This document shows, in pieces, positions 1 to 11,216 of a DNA stretch of 64,000 nt. Position numbers and translations under genes: made by a program. The DNA is taken from the NCBI GenBank assembly GCA_029204225.1, contig CM055095.1:20579348-20643347 (forward strand), written 5' to 3'. Origin of the DNA: Diphasiastrum complanatum (lineage: Eukaryota > Streptophyta > Lycopodiopsida > Lycopodiales > Lycopodiaceae). Every line of letters starts with the position of its first letter. The stretch's first letter is position 1. The notes beneath the pieces are model-generated. The model saw only the letters and a list, made by a program, of their open reading frames with translations. It had not been told where the DNA came from and searched no databases.

Positions 1-984
1 CGAAATTACACTGTACATATAGTTGTTCACTCAGGCAACCCATGCATGACCCCAGTTGCCATTGGCAGGATGCGTGTCCCGTCGACTTGCCTCGTGGCGA
101 GGCCAACCGATCCTTATCTACTAATAGGACCCACATTACAGTAGCACAGTGATTCTACTTTGATTCTAACTGTTTGATAGAGGGGCGAGGAGGTTAATTA
201 GAGGTCCATAATATCTCTTTGATTTTTGTAATGTCATTTATCATCTTCTGGCCTCCAACTAATTTAGCATGCCTAATAGCCTCATTAAGGTATCAAGAGC
301 AATTTACATCTCGAAGGTGTTCAAATGTATGCCAGTTAATTTTTTCTTATCAAAACATTGACGATAGAGTTAAAATATCATTTGACACTAGTTATTCTTT
401 TAAAACTTTCTTTCAGTTTTCTTTATACTTAGTGAGTAAATGACATTTTTATAACTAGTAGATGATTGCAATATTTGAAAATCACATCACAAATATCACC
501 AAGTTTGTAAAAAAATATACTTGTATTGATGTTATGTAAACATTTTGAAAATATCAAACACCAATTGAATTTTAAATATAAGTATATACAAGCATCATGT
601 TTTTATAGATAAGTTCATTGACAGCATTTCATTTAGTCCTTCATCCATGGCGTACCTGAGATTCTATGTTTATTCTCTCACTAGTTAAAACGAGGGACAC
701 AATCTCATTTTCAAATTTGAAAAAGTTAGTTAATGAGCGTCATAGGTTCTTGAAGTCGTAGTTGCATGCGTCATAATCGTGTCATGTTAACTACACATTA
801 CTAGTAAGGTTAGGCTAAATTGGACCTGAAAGTTCATCGGAGTTTTAAAATTTGGCGTTTTTTTTTGTCCTACGTGGCATTTCTTAGACGGTCCTTTTGA
901 TGTTTGTAACTCCTCTAATGTGTCCGCTGGCATTCATCCAGTTCCTTCTCAGAAATTGATTGTTGATAAGCAGTGGAAATTGGC
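1..984. other. Intergenic stretch, no gene seen
   Basis: AT-rich sequence without a convincing reading frame or recognisable element. The short open frames here have no family signature. It may be old transposon debris. Confidence 0.5.
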
Positions 985-1290
985 CGTAAAGAGTCTGTCT
1001 GCATAAATGAACTAAAACTGTCACTCTACAGAAATGAACTAAAACTGTCACAAGCGATAATGTCTCAAAATGCGACAGTGTCGGCATTTTGCGAAAAACC
1101 CGACAATGTCCTTAAATCTCATTTAAGATTGCCCCACACTTTGCCAAAGTCATTTTTTTAACATTTGAGGCACTTTGAAAAATGCGAAAAATGCGACACT
1201 ATTGTCAAACTCCGTGTATTTCTACAGACTGTGTAAAAACACTTGTAAATTCGTAGACTGTGTAAAGACACGGGAAAATCCGCAGAACTG
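985..1290. repeat. Relic of the GCGACAC-type repeat (LTR-F-like)
   Basis: The stretch contains TGTCTGCATAAAT, GCGAAAAATGCGACAC and GTGTAAAAACAC words. The same words occur at 25203-25484 and 46691-47030, where they lie inside LTR-like sequence. I infer a decayed copy of the same repeat family. No ends are visible. Confidence 0.5.
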
Positions 1291-1309
1291 GATAAACAAT
1301 AGATGGGGA

Positions 1310-1821
1310 TTAAAACCGATTAGTCGATTAGTAAGAAGGAGAATAATCCAATAGTTATGACCTCAAAAAGATGACTAGATCTCAAATAGATGGGATTGGC
1401 AAGCCTAATCTTGAATTTTTTGATCAAATAAGCATGATAGAGACAAAGATACATGTGTCTAACCAGGTTGGGTGCCCTACCCACCTTGATTCAATTGATT
1501 AAAACTGTCGATTGAGAGATCCAATTAATTGGAAACCAATTGCTATACAAACTAGCTCTACTAGCTTTGAAACAAGCTATCTATCACCAAATTTGGATCT
1601 AAAATGGAAGAGAACCATCAAACTGAATTTGGTTGTCCTTCACATGTGTCTGAGCATAAATTTCCATATAGTACCAGAAATGATTCAATCCTTATGATAA
1701 GGAACCCTCTAGATCCAAAAATCTCTAAGATAGCATGGGAGATCAATCAACACTCTCTAGATCTTGATTTTCATGAAAATTTGAAAATTATGGATGATAG
1801 ATGCATCAAACACATAGGTAG
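1310..1821 (-). other. Possible leader of a minus-strand LTR element, no ORF
   Basis: This lies just downstream (minus sense) of the primer site at 1822-1833, where a 5' leader is expected. No gag-like frame is present. The element body is missing or too decayed to see. Confidence 0.35.
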
Positions 1822-1833
1822 GCTCTGATACCA
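1822..1833 (-). promoter_or_regulatory. Primer binding site (initiator Met-tRNA)
   Basis: On the minus strand the site reads TGGTATCAGAGC, the usual primer site of plant Copia elements. It directly adjoins an LTR end beginning TG at 1834. Confidence 0.75.
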
Positions 1834-2450
<617 letters not shown>

Positions 2451-3379
2451 ATTAGACTCAAACAGTCAAAGCATAAAATGAATCCAAATACAATTCAAAC
2501 TTATATTGATGATAAAAGAAGCTGCAAGGATTTAGAATCCAATTTGACTATCTAAAGCTCGATTCTAGCAATAATACTTCAATCTCCTACTTTGCAAATG
2601 TAAAAGAATCATTTTCTTGGGGCACAAGTGCTCTTCTTCATCTAAGTTCGCCTCCTTCTTCATTGATAGATCTAGTTGAGCCTAGTACATTTCCCAGAGA
2701 GTGACCCTAGACCCCAAGGATCCATTATTGTATATTGAAAAGTGTTAAAATCTTATTTTTTGTACTTTTGGCTTGATAGCTATACTTCTGAGTTCTCCCA
2801 CCTACCAGTGATTAATTTGAGATGTGTTTTACCTACTGTACTCAAGGGGAGTACAAACTCCATCAGATCATTTTCCAAGTACAAGCCAAAAGTCAGATCT
2901 GGACTTTTTTAGATCTATACAAGCTTGCCAAGTGAGATTAGACCTTGTACATTCTCCAATTGTACTTTCTTAAGATTCACTGGAGATCTAGGTTTTCCGA
3001 GTTTCAGGTTGCATTCCCCAATGAAAGTGCATCCCGACTCTCACAAGATCAACCAAAAAATTGCATATTTTCAAAAACACATTTTCTGACCTACAAGCTT
3101 CAATTTTCAAGACCTAGGTTCGCCACTTTGAGACTTGAGAGATTTGATATGGCTCTTTAAATATTTAGGAGGACAAAACTAGACTCCTAAGGGATTCCCC
3201 GATCTTGCAGCATTTCACTTCCAGCACCGTGAATCTCCAAAATCATCCCAAGTTTCTAATTTTGGCCATCTGAGTTTGCCATCAAGTATTTGCACTCATC
3301 CATCCAGCCTACATCACTGGTCAAATTGGAGAACCTACATTCCCGACCCATCTTCAACCATCATACTTTTTTTATTCCA
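2451..3379. other. No gene seen
   Basis: AT-rich sequence between the LTR fragment and the Gypsy-1 gag remnant. Its position suggests it is downstream sequence of Gypsy-1, but no protease or reverse-transcriptase motif is visible on the minus strand. Confidence 0.4.
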
Positions 3380-4552
3380 TCAGACATTTTTAGACTTGAA
3401 TTTTCCAATTGAGTGAGCATTCCCAATTGGTGGATCCCAATTTGAAAAATAGTAGTCGAGGCATTCCATCAGAGGATCCCAAGATAAATCTTGCTGATAT
3501 AATGGATCTTCATAGATCGGCGCAACTAGTCCCAATGTCATAGACTCCCCCAAATCATAATGTGGATATGACCTGTTTGCTTGATGCTCTTGTCTGTCCA
3601 GGTATTCGAAGTATGCATCAGCCTGACGACTTTCCTCAGTGGTCAATATCATAGATTTAGGACAAGGCTTTATCATTGTAGGTTCTGGTTCTTGCTGTAC
3701 AATTGGCCATTTTGGGCTTGGATTCCCTGGATTTGGCCTTTGAAGAATGGATATACCTCAAATTGGCGTTGATTTGGGGGTCTGTTGAATTGTGGAACAA
3801 TTAGACTTTGGTTGAATCTTGCTCGTTGAGGGGCAATCATCAACTTTAGTTTTCTCTTGGTCATTGCACTTTCCCGTTAAAGGCTGCGTGATGGCACTTT
3901 TTCTTGGATCTTGTGCTGAATTGCCTTCAAGTTGCCATGTTGATGCTAGTCCCCTTTGTAATTTATCACTAAGAATTCTTCACATTGAGTGCGAAAAAAT
4001 CCCTGACATAATCTGCTGGAGTTCCTCAGTTGCCCATGTCTTGATTTCCTTGACAGTTGTTGGCTTGATGAATTCTACCATCTTTGTCTTTTGTGATGGT
4101 TCTACTTGTTTGCCTGAGGGTATCTTTGCGTACCTTGGGACTTTTGTCAGATTTTCTTCTTCGTCACTTGCTTCATAACCCGGTGGCACTAAAATTTTTC
4201 TTTTGTAGTACGTTCGAGGTGGAAGGGTTACCATAGGTGCATGTCGGTCTACATAGGCCAAATGCCTCCTGGCTATTTGTGAATTTCTCATCGGGCAATC
4301 TCGGCATGGATGATTAACTCCACATTGTGAACACGAGGGATCAAATGTTGACGGATCCCCTCGGTGTGGACATTCAGCACGTCGGTGTTTTCCTCCGCAT
4401 CCGTAGCACCTAATTGAGTGCAGTATGCCATCACCTCTAAGTTGATAGGCATACACCGGTAACAGATTCCCCTTAGGATCTTCCACAAAATAGACTGGTA
4501 TGTTGTTATGGTCCTCCATTGAATTTGGTGACATGCAAGAGGATATAACCAA
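3380..4552 (-). pseudogene. Gypsy-1 gag, C-terminal part with two zinc knuckles
   Basis: The minus strand encodes the nucleic-acid-binding end of a Ty3/Gypsy-like gag. Two Cys-rich motifs are visible, CYGCGGKHRRAEC and CSQCGVNHPCRDC, both C-x2-C-x3-H-x4-C. A Pro/Gln-rich tail follows in shifting frames (near 3673-3864 and 3380-3676), so frameshifts and at least one stop have accumulated. The upstream half of the same gene lies at 9877-10620. The two halves were separated by Copia-1, and the reading frame runs through the ACCAA duplication without a break. Stabilising RNA packaging would be its normal role in virus-like particles. Assignment to Gypsy rests on the knuckles and the gag-like N-terminal half. 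Confidence 0.7.
4548..4552. repeat. Target site duplication ACCAA (left)
   Basis: ACCAA directly precedes the TG of the left Copia-1 LTR and is repeated at 9872-9876. Confidence 0.95.
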
Positions 4553-5195
4553 TGTGAAAGATTTCAGATCCTTAAGATCCAATCTACTTGAATGATCTTT
4601 GGTTAGAAAGAGAAATACACTACCAATTTCACCAATGTAGAAAAATCAGCATCTACACACAATTTGAGATGCAAATACTAATAGAACTTGATCAAACTTG
4701 AATCAAATGATTATGTATTGTTGTTGTCCGTACAAAACCAGCAAGCTACTGTATTTCACACGTGTGGATCCAAAAATAACAAATATAGATCATTCTACAC
4801 ATAGAATTGCAAGCAATCACCAAGATAGTGCACCAATGGATAGTAGAACCCAAGAGAACCATGTATAAGCATGAAATGAGATAGAGAAGAGAGAAGATGT
4901 GTCTCTCCATGAGTTACATCCTTTTATAGAGTTTCCAAACCCTATTTGGCCACTTGGCTTTCCCTCCAAAATGTAAACCCTACTATTTTTGGGTCTAGAT
5001 TCAATGTACCCAAAGTTCAAATTTGAATCTCTCTCAAACTCAACTACCAACTTTCCCACACTTTCCAAAAGTGTTTATTGAATGTATTTTAAACTAATAT
5101 AACTTCAAAAAGTTTATCTTTAAGTCTAAAATGAGTTTTGGCCTCTTATTGACAATTTTACCAAAATGTGACTAAACTAGTTGAAATCTCTCACA
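4553..5195 (-). repeat. Copia-1 3' LTR
   Basis: The sequence runs TG...CA and matches 9220-9871 over its whole length. It holds CACACGTGTGG near 4757 and a minus-strand TATA-like CTCTATAAAAGG at 4920-4931. Confidence 0.93.
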
Positions 5196-5207
5196 CTCCC
5201 TCTTCAA
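5196..5207 (-). promoter_or_regulatory. Copia-1 polypurine tract
   Basis: The minus strand reads TTGAAGAGGGAG directly before the TG of the 3' LTR, the expected priming site for plus-strand DNA. Confidence 0.8.
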
Positions 5208-5450
5208 CTAGTTTTGGCATAGTTTTGACAATAGAACTTTGATCCAACTTTAGAATGAATTCCACCCTAAGTATAGATCTCCTTTCTAAGGTTCTAAAGT
5301 ATCTTTCATAATTGATATAGAGAATAGTGTCCAAATTGGATGCTTCACTATTTCTTACATCAATTTTGCACATCAAGATATAACTAGAACATGAAGAACC
5401 AAATATAATGTGAATTAAATGATTCCTCCATGTTTCAAACTTTGTACTCT

Positions 5451-6185
5451 CTAGAAAATTACAGCAACCAAACAATAAATGTGAGTGATGACCATTTGCC
5501 ACAAGAAACCATCAAACCTTGGAAATCCATGAGTAGGTGAGTACATTAATGATGCAAATCCAGCACCACATGACTCCATAAACCAAGTAGGTTGCACTAG
5601 TCCATCTTCAAGATCTACTTGACACAAGAAAATGACCATGAATTCACCAAAAATTGACAATCTCCAAGTATTGGCACCAAGTAGCTCAACACTTGAGAAC
5701 TTGATCATGGATGAGTGATATAATGAGTCGCCATTAGCCTCATTTCCATCAGCAAAACCAGCCAAGAATGCTAGTACAAATTTAACATCAAAACAATGCT
5801 CACCAATGTAGCTAGTTTTACCATATCTTGACAATCTGCACACATCCACATGAAATTGCTCGAACATGAGATAGAACAAGTAAAGTAAACTTGAACAACA
5901 CTTCCTTGCTGCTTCTTTGACCTTACTTGAGTCTTCAATATACTGCAAAAACAGATCCATAACACCTTTGCCAATTACCTCTCCTTTGATGCTCTTGACT
6001 AGCTCCAAATTGCCACCTTCCCTTTTGACTAGTTGAAGCGCTTTGAGATCAACTTCTTGATCTTCCTCTTGATCATCAAAGTCATTGAACAAACTTTGTT
6101 TTCCAGTTCCATTACTTGATTTTACAGCAAGATAACATCCATCCACTTGCATAGCTCCATGTACACAAGAAGATCCTCCAAAAGA
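5451..6185 (-). CDS. Unrecognised ORF replacing Copia-1 RT/RNase H
   Basis: A 249-codon open frame begins in the last Copia residues (MKSGT, equivalent to MKNGT at the start of the reverse-transcriptase region in the copy near 24990) and then leaves all Copia similarity at about 6185. The foreign part has an acidic stretch (DQEEDQEV) and a helical-looking Lys/Glu-rich middle. Later segments rich in Phe, Leu and Val follow. No reverse-transcriptase YVDD box and no RNase H motifs are present between here and the polypurine tract. I do not recognise the family. It may be a captured piece of a host gene or of another element, kept open by chance or by selection. Confidence 0.4.
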   Translation of the reverse strand, partial: SFGGSSCVHGAMQVDGCYLAVKSSNGTGKQSLFNDFDDQEEDQEVDLKALQLVKREGGNLELVKSIKGEVIGKGVMDLFLQYIEDSSKVKEAARKCCSSLLYLFYLMFEQFHVDVCRLSRYGKTSYIGEHCFDVKFVLAFLAGFADGNEANGDSLYHSSMIKFSSVELLGANTWRLSIFGEFMVIFLCQVDLEDGLVQPTWFMESCGAGFASLMYSPTHGFPRFDGFLWQMVITHIYCLVAVIF

Positions 6186-6542
6186 TGTTCCACTCTTCAT
6201 AAGAGATCAATACTCAAGATCCAATGCTTTGATCCACTCCTCTTATTTCCTTGCCTGATCTACACTTGTAGGCTCATCCAAAGAGGTTAGGAAAGCAACA
6301 TAATCTCCAAAAACTACTTGCTTACCCTTTTGATCATATGTGAGCCTTGAAGGTACTTGTCTTTCTCTTGATGTTCTCCTTGGCTTTTGACTTGATGAAG
6401 GTCCATCATCACCACCATCCAAAGTAAGATCCTTCTCATCAATATCAAGAATGTTAGAACCATCTACTTTACTATCAATCATGCTTGAAGGCACCTTTGG
6501 AATGTTCCCCTCATCAAAAATGACATGTCTACCAACAATCAC
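6186..6542 (-). pseudogene. Copia-1 integrase C-terminus to RT linker, frameshifted
   Basis: The frame resumes after the 6556 stop with the conserved phrase VIFDEGNIPKV, then a Ser/Asp-rich linker and KGKQVVFGDYVAFL, ending near DQARK. The same phrases occur in the fragments at 24258-25063 and 50740-51200. A frameshift near 6590 separates this from the main ORF, and an in-frame stop lies just after DQARK. The segment ends where the foreign sequence begins. Confidence 0.75.
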
Positions 6543-6555
6543 TTGTAGGCTTTAC

Positions 6556-8619
6556 TCACCTCACTTTATCCAACAAAAATACCTCTTCTGAAGATGGATC
6601 CTCCTTGGTCCTATCATCAAGAGTAATGTTGACATAGCATGTGCCTCCAAAGGTTCTTAGAAAGTTGACACTCAGCCTCCTCTTGAATAGCATCTCAAAA
6701 GGTGTCCTTCCATCCAAAATAGCACTCGGCCACCTATTGCACAAGAAATTGGCACACAACAAAGCTTGATCCCAAAATGGTTTGTCAAGATTAGCACTTA
6801 ACCTCATAGCTTTAGCACTTTCACATAAAGTTCTATTCTTCCTTTCAGCCACTCCATTTTGTTGTGGGGTCCTTGATGTTGTATACTCCCTCTTGATCCC
6901 ATGCTCATCACAAAAGGCCTTGAACTTGTTAGATATGTACTCACCACTATTGTCACCTCTCAAGCACTTGATCTTTGTGGAAAATTGGTTCTCCCTTGCA
7001 TTCTTGAACTTGACAAAGACATCATACACTTCATCCTTGCTCTTTAGTAGATAGATCCAACAAAATCTACTAAAATCATCAATGAATGTTACATACATCT
7101 TATCTCCAATATTGCTAATTGTAGTAAATCCATGAATATCCGAATGTACAAGTTGAAAAGGCTTTGTACATCTAGAAATAGATCTAGTATAGGGTAGTCT
7201 ATGTGACTTAGACAAAGCACAAGACTCACAAACATGCTTGTCATTACTTAAGGAACTTGGAAGACCAATCACAACCTTCTTCCTTGCCATTACCTCCAAT
7301 GACTTGAAGTTGAGGTGTCCCATCCTTTTGTGCCAAACCTCTTGAATAGAAATTTGCTCCCTTGCAACACATCCAACTTGGTTAGCAATAACACAAGCAT
7401 CAAGTTTGAACAGCTTCCCTTGCCTTTTACCTTTTCCAATCAAGACATCCTTCCTTTTGATCAAACAAGCATCTCCATCAAACTCCACCTTGAGGCCCTT
7501 ACTTAGCATTTGACTCACACTAAGCAAATTCTTGGTAATAGATGGAATAGACAAGACATCCTCCAAATGAACATTTCTATTTGTAGAGAGAGAAATAGGA
7601 ATTGTGCCAATCCCTTTGATTGCACACTCACCATCATTGGTCATATAGATCACCCTCTTGTCATCTCCATATGCCAACAAAGAAGTGAAGTACTCTTTGT
7701 GAAAGGTCATGTGTGAACTTGCTCCACTATCAATCCACCAAGGATCTAGATCTCCATTATTAACAAGCATATATGAAGACATCACAAAAGCATCATCATT
7801 TGCATCTTGCACATCCAAACCATCCTCATCAAGAGTAAGATTACCTTGCTTGTCTCCTTGATCTCTCTTCTTCTTGTAGCACTCACTTGCAAAGTGTCCT
7901 TTGATGCCACAATAGAAGCACTTGAGGTTTGATCTATCCTTCTTTTTGCCACTTGAAGAAGCATCCACTTGATCTTGACCTTTAGACCACTTGCTTTTGG
8001 TTTTGCCCTTGAATTTGCCCTTTGTGAACATAGCATCCTCTTGAAGTGTCGATGTAGATCCACCTCTTGCTTGAAGCCTATATTCCTCATTGATCAAGAT
8101 CTCTTGAAGATTCATCAAACTTGGCAAAGTCTTTTGAATAGCAATACTTTGAACAATGTTAGCATGAGCATCCAACAAGTCATTAAGAATCACTTGAATA
8201 AGCTCTCCTTCCTTAATGCTTTCATCTATGCAAGCTAAGTCATCATTCAATGCTTTCATTCTCAAAACAAAAGTACTTGGACTTTCTTCATTCTTTTGCA
8301 AACAAGAAAAGATTTGCCTTCTTAGAGTCAACACTCTAGAAGTAGACTTGGATTCATAAAGCTTCTTCAATGAATTCCAAGCTTCCAAAGATGATGTGCA
8401 CTTACCAACTTCCTTGAGAAGTTCATTGGTAACATTCATCTTTATCATGTGTAGAGCCTTCTTGGCCCTCTTGTCATACCTCAATTTATCTTGTTGTGTT
8501 GCTGGTCTCTCCTCCAAACCTACAACAATATCCAAAACATCATTCATCTCAAGAAGTGACTCCATACTTAAGGTAAGCCTATCATTGGCTTCCAACATGA
8601 CTCCAATTGAGGTTGCCAT
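6556..8619 (-). CDS. Copia-1 gag-protease-integrase polyprotein
   Basis: I take ATG at 8619 (MATSIGVML) as the start, because related gags begin this way; the open frame extends 26 codons upstream. Numbered from 8697, the order is a UBN2-type gag (about 40-215), a zinc knuckle CFYCGIKGHFASEC (260-273), the protease motif DSGASSH (323-329) and an HHCC zinc site (H456, H461, C490, C493). The integrase core follows with D520, D582 and E618, giving the D-D-35-E spacing. Gag lacks the usual NYAxWK motif between DRLT and the VLDIV stretch, a small deletion compared with the 12940 copy. The frame ends by frameshift after KEDPSS, before the rest of pol. The product would form particles and integrate DNA but could not copy RNA. 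Confidence 0.9.
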   Translation of the reverse strand: MATSIGVMLEANDRLTLSMESLLEMNDVLDIVVGLEERPATQQDKLRYDKRAKKALHMIKMNVTNELLKEVGKCTSSLEAWNSLKKLYESKSTSRVLTLRRQIFSCLQKNEESPSTFVLRMKALNDDLACIDESIKEGELIQVILNDLLDAHANIVQSIAIQKTLPSLMNLQEILINEEYRLQARGGSTSTLQEDAMFTKGKFKGKTKSKWSKGQDQVDASSSGKKKDRSNLKCFYCGIKGHFASECYKKKRDQGDKQGNLTLDEDGLDVQDANDDAFVMSSYMLVNNGDLDPWWIDSGASSHMTFHKEYFTSLLAYGDDKRVIYMTNDGECAIKGIGTIPISLSTNRNVHLEDVLSIPSITKNLLSVSQMLSKGLKVEFDGDACLIKRKDVLIGKGKRQGKLFKLDACVIANQVGCVAREQISIQEVWHKRMGHLNFKSLEVMARKKVVIGLPSSLSNDKHVCESCALSKSHRLPYTRSISRCTKPFQLVHSDIHGFTTISNIGDKMYVTFIDDFSRFCWIYLLKSKDEVYDVFVKFKNARENQFSTKIKCLRGDNSGEYISNKFKAFCDEHGIKREYTTSRTPQQNGVAERKNRTLCESAKAMRLSANLDKPFWDQALLCANFLCNRWPSAILDGRTPFEMLFKRRLSVNFLRTFGGTCYVNITLDDRTKEDPSSEEVFLLDKVR

Positions 8620-9207
8620 GTAGCAATGACCTGATCTTCTCTTTGAACCTGCTTCAATGCACAAAGCACTCCTTTGAACAACAACAAATGCTTTCAAAAG
8701 AAATCACCAAGATTTGAAACTATCTCACAAATTCTCTTCTAGCACTTATCCAAGCAAATCAACACATAGAATCATGGAATCTTGATCAACCTATAATCTA
8801 TCCTCAATCTAATGACTTTTGCCACTTCCTAAGATTGAAACACACTCAAATAAAGTCCAAAAACCTCACTATCTAGAGATCCAATTAAAATTAGGGTTTT
8901 GACAAAATCACAAAAAATTGACTATTCCAAATCTACATGCAAATGCTGAAAATTTGATATGCAATCCATAAGCCACCACTTAGGCTGAACCAATGATCCA
9001 AAAATCGGCCAAATCCAGCATGTGAATTCAAAAATTGAAATTGAACAAGTATATTGACCTATTTAGTGTTTTGATCTACAAAAGATCCAATCTACAAAAG
9101 CAAAAAATCCGATTTTGGTGTAGAATCCTCTCTAGCATGCTCTAGACTTGATATCTTCACCAAATCATTGATAGATCTGATTTCCTCCTTCATAACCTGA
9201 AACACAA
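8620..9207 (-). other. Copia-1 leader, no gene
   Basis: This is the untranslated leader between primer site and gag. It is AT-rich with no supported ORF apart from the short upstream extension of the gag frame. Confidence 0.7.
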
Positions 9208-9219
9208 GCTCTGATACCA
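9208..9219 (-). promoter_or_regulatory. Copia-1 primer binding site
   Basis: The minus strand reads TGGTATCAGAGC immediately after the 5' LTR end, complementary to the 3' end of initiator Met-tRNA. Confidence 0.92.
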
Positions 9220-9871
9220 TGTGAAAGATCTCAGATCCTTAAGATCCAATCTACTTGAATGATCTTTGGTTAGAAAGAGAAATACACTACCAATTTCACC
9301 AATGTAGAAAAATCAGCATCTACACACAATTTGAGATGCAAACACTAATAGAACTTGATCAAATTTGAATGGAATGATTATGTACTATTTCTGTCCGTAC
9401 AAAACCAGCAAGCTACTGTATTTCACATGTGTGGATCCAAAAATAACAAATATAGATCATTCTACACATAGAATTGCAAGCAATCACCAAGATAGTGCAC
9501 CAATGGATAGTAGAACCCAAGAGAACCATGTATAAGCATGAAATGAGATAGAAAAGAGATAAGATGTGTCTCTCCATGAGTTACATCCTTTTATAGAGTT
9601 TCCAAACCCTATTTGGCCACTTGGCTTTCCCTCCAAAATGTAAACCCTACTATTTTTGGGTCTAGATTCAATGTACCCAAAGTTCAAATTTGAATATCTC
9701 TCAAACTTAACTACCAACTTTCCCACACTTTCCAAAAGTTTTTATTGAATGTATTTTAAACTAATATAACTTCAAAAAGTTTATCTCTAAGTCTAAAATG
9801 AGTTTTGGCCTCTTACTGACAATTTACCAAAATGTGACTAAACTAGACTAAACTAGTTGAAATCTCTCACA
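9220..9871 (-). repeat. Copia-1 5' LTR
   Basis: A TG...CA repeat of 652 bp matching 4553-5195. The extra 9 bp come from a local AACTAGACT duplication near 9841. The TATA-like CTCTATAAAAGG on the minus strand is at 9587-9598. Confidence 0.93.
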
Positions 9872-9876
9872 ACCAA
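9872..9876. repeat. Target site duplication ACCAA (right)
   Basis: This is the second copy of ACCAA, directly after the CA of the right LTR. Confidence 0.95.
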
Positions 9877-10620
9877 AACTTCTACCTTGCCACTGTTTGT
9901 TGAAGAAACTCGTGATTTAGATGGATCAATCTGACATCCACCTTTTGGTGAGCTCCTTGTTGGCTTGATTCTGCTTCTGACCGTTGAACCGCTGGATCTT
10001 GGTGTCGACAAGCCTGTTGCTCTGTATTTTGTCCTTTTAACAAGCACGGATTCTTGATTGGACACCTGGTACTTGGATGATTACCAAATCAGAAGGTACA
10101 TTTGCCCTTTTCAAGAAACTTAATAGGCGAGCATAAGCTTGCTGACAGCTTAAAGTGCAAGGTTTTGGGTCTTCCGCTGCACTTGTTCTGCTTGACCTTG
10201 TTGCACTTTGTTGCCTTGCATGGGGTTCCATTCTTGTTGGATCATTGCTCGTTGTCGACCTTTGTTCCTCTGATTCCCCATCTAGATAGGGAAAATCCTT
10301 CTTCTCGAGTGAGATTTCCATCTTGGCAGCATCCTTACAGAGTTGTACAGGTGACGCATAGGATGCTAATTCTTCCATACCAGATCTGATCCTTTTGGGC
10401 AGTCCAGCATAGTATTTTGCCATGACAATCTGTTCAGGAATCGGTGGATTACAATCCTTCACTAGATGATAGATCCGATAGGTGTAGTCTCGGATTGTTT
10501 CAGCAAGGAACTTTTTAAATTTCGATAATCCTACAAGGGCGGTCTCCATAGTTCAGCACTAGAATGTCGCAAAGTAGCTGGTTGGTGAATTGCTTCAAGA
10601 TTTGCTCAATGACTCTGGTG
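9877..10620 (-). pseudogene. Gypsy-1 gag, N-terminal part
   Basis: The minus strand encodes a retrotransposon gag domain: a 170-codon frame (10037-10549) with the pattern FLAETIRDYTYRIYHLVKD and AKYYAGLPKRIRSGMEELA, typical of the capsid domain of plant Ty3 elements. A frameshift near 10050 moves to the frame used down to 9877, which continues without a break across the ACCAA duplication into 4552. Further coding-like sequence (VIEQILKQFTNQLL) precedes it in another frame up to about 10620, so the gene is damaged and the true start is not visible. No Gypsy protease or polymerase follows. Confidence 0.75.
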
Positions 10621-11216
10621 TTCCAACTTTTTTTTTTTTTTGGAGTGGAAGAAGAAAAAGAAGAGGAGAAAGGAATCAAGAAAAGAGGGATTTGTATGGA
10701 TGTGACCAGAAATAGAAATGGATCTAACAGATAACTGCTATGAAAGTTACACTGTCAAGAGAATATGGAGATGGACAGAAGAGTGTGGACAGAAGAGTGA
10801 TGAATGTTTGGTATGGATGTTGGTGGAAACTGATTTTTCTTGGTACTGATCAACTTGATGTGAGGTTCATTCACTTGGTTCAGTCCAGGGATGTTGGATC
10901 TTGATGGATATTGTGACTGCAACCTAGATTTGACAATATCTGATCAGTTTCAATTGGCTAATATTGTGATTTTAGCCCCTTTTCTTGGTTCTTTGTGGTT
11001 TTTTTTTTTGTTGAGATTTCTTTAGATCTGAGTCAATCTAACCTTCAACCTTCCTATAGTAGCTGTGTATATGGACCATTTCTAGACAATGTGAGTTCTG
11101 CAAGAGTTCTTGATGGGCAGATTTGTCAGGATCTTGAAAAAACTCAGTTTTTTGGCACTTTTTGGCACTTTTTGGCACTTTCCCTTAGATATTTCTAAAT
11201 CTAAGCATTGGATCCT
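10621..11216. other. No gene; T-rich sequence
   Basis: The stretch includes a T14-like run at about 10629-10642 and three copies of TTTTTGGCAC near 11150-11180. There is no supported ORF. It lies upstream (minus sense) of Gypsy-1 gag and may be its leader. Confidence 0.4.

Larger units (their letters stand above)
4553..9871 (-). mobile_element. Copia-1, complete LTR retrotransposon lacking RT/RNase H
   Basis: The element has two near-identical LTRs (643 and 652 bp), a primer site, a polypurine tract and a 5-bp ACCAA target duplication, so its ends are certain. Minus-strand order is leader, gag, protease, integrase, a short linker, then about 1 kb of unrelated sequence where reverse transcriptase and RNase H should be. 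It could move only with enzymes from another element. It sits in the gag gene of Gypsy-1. The LTRs differ at a small number of positions plus a 9-bp repeat-length difference, which suggests a moderately recent insertion. Confidence 0.93.

Noticed and set aside
3819-4178. 119-codon plus-strand ORF
   Set aside because: It lies antisense to the zinc-knuckle gag frame, which has recognisable motifs.
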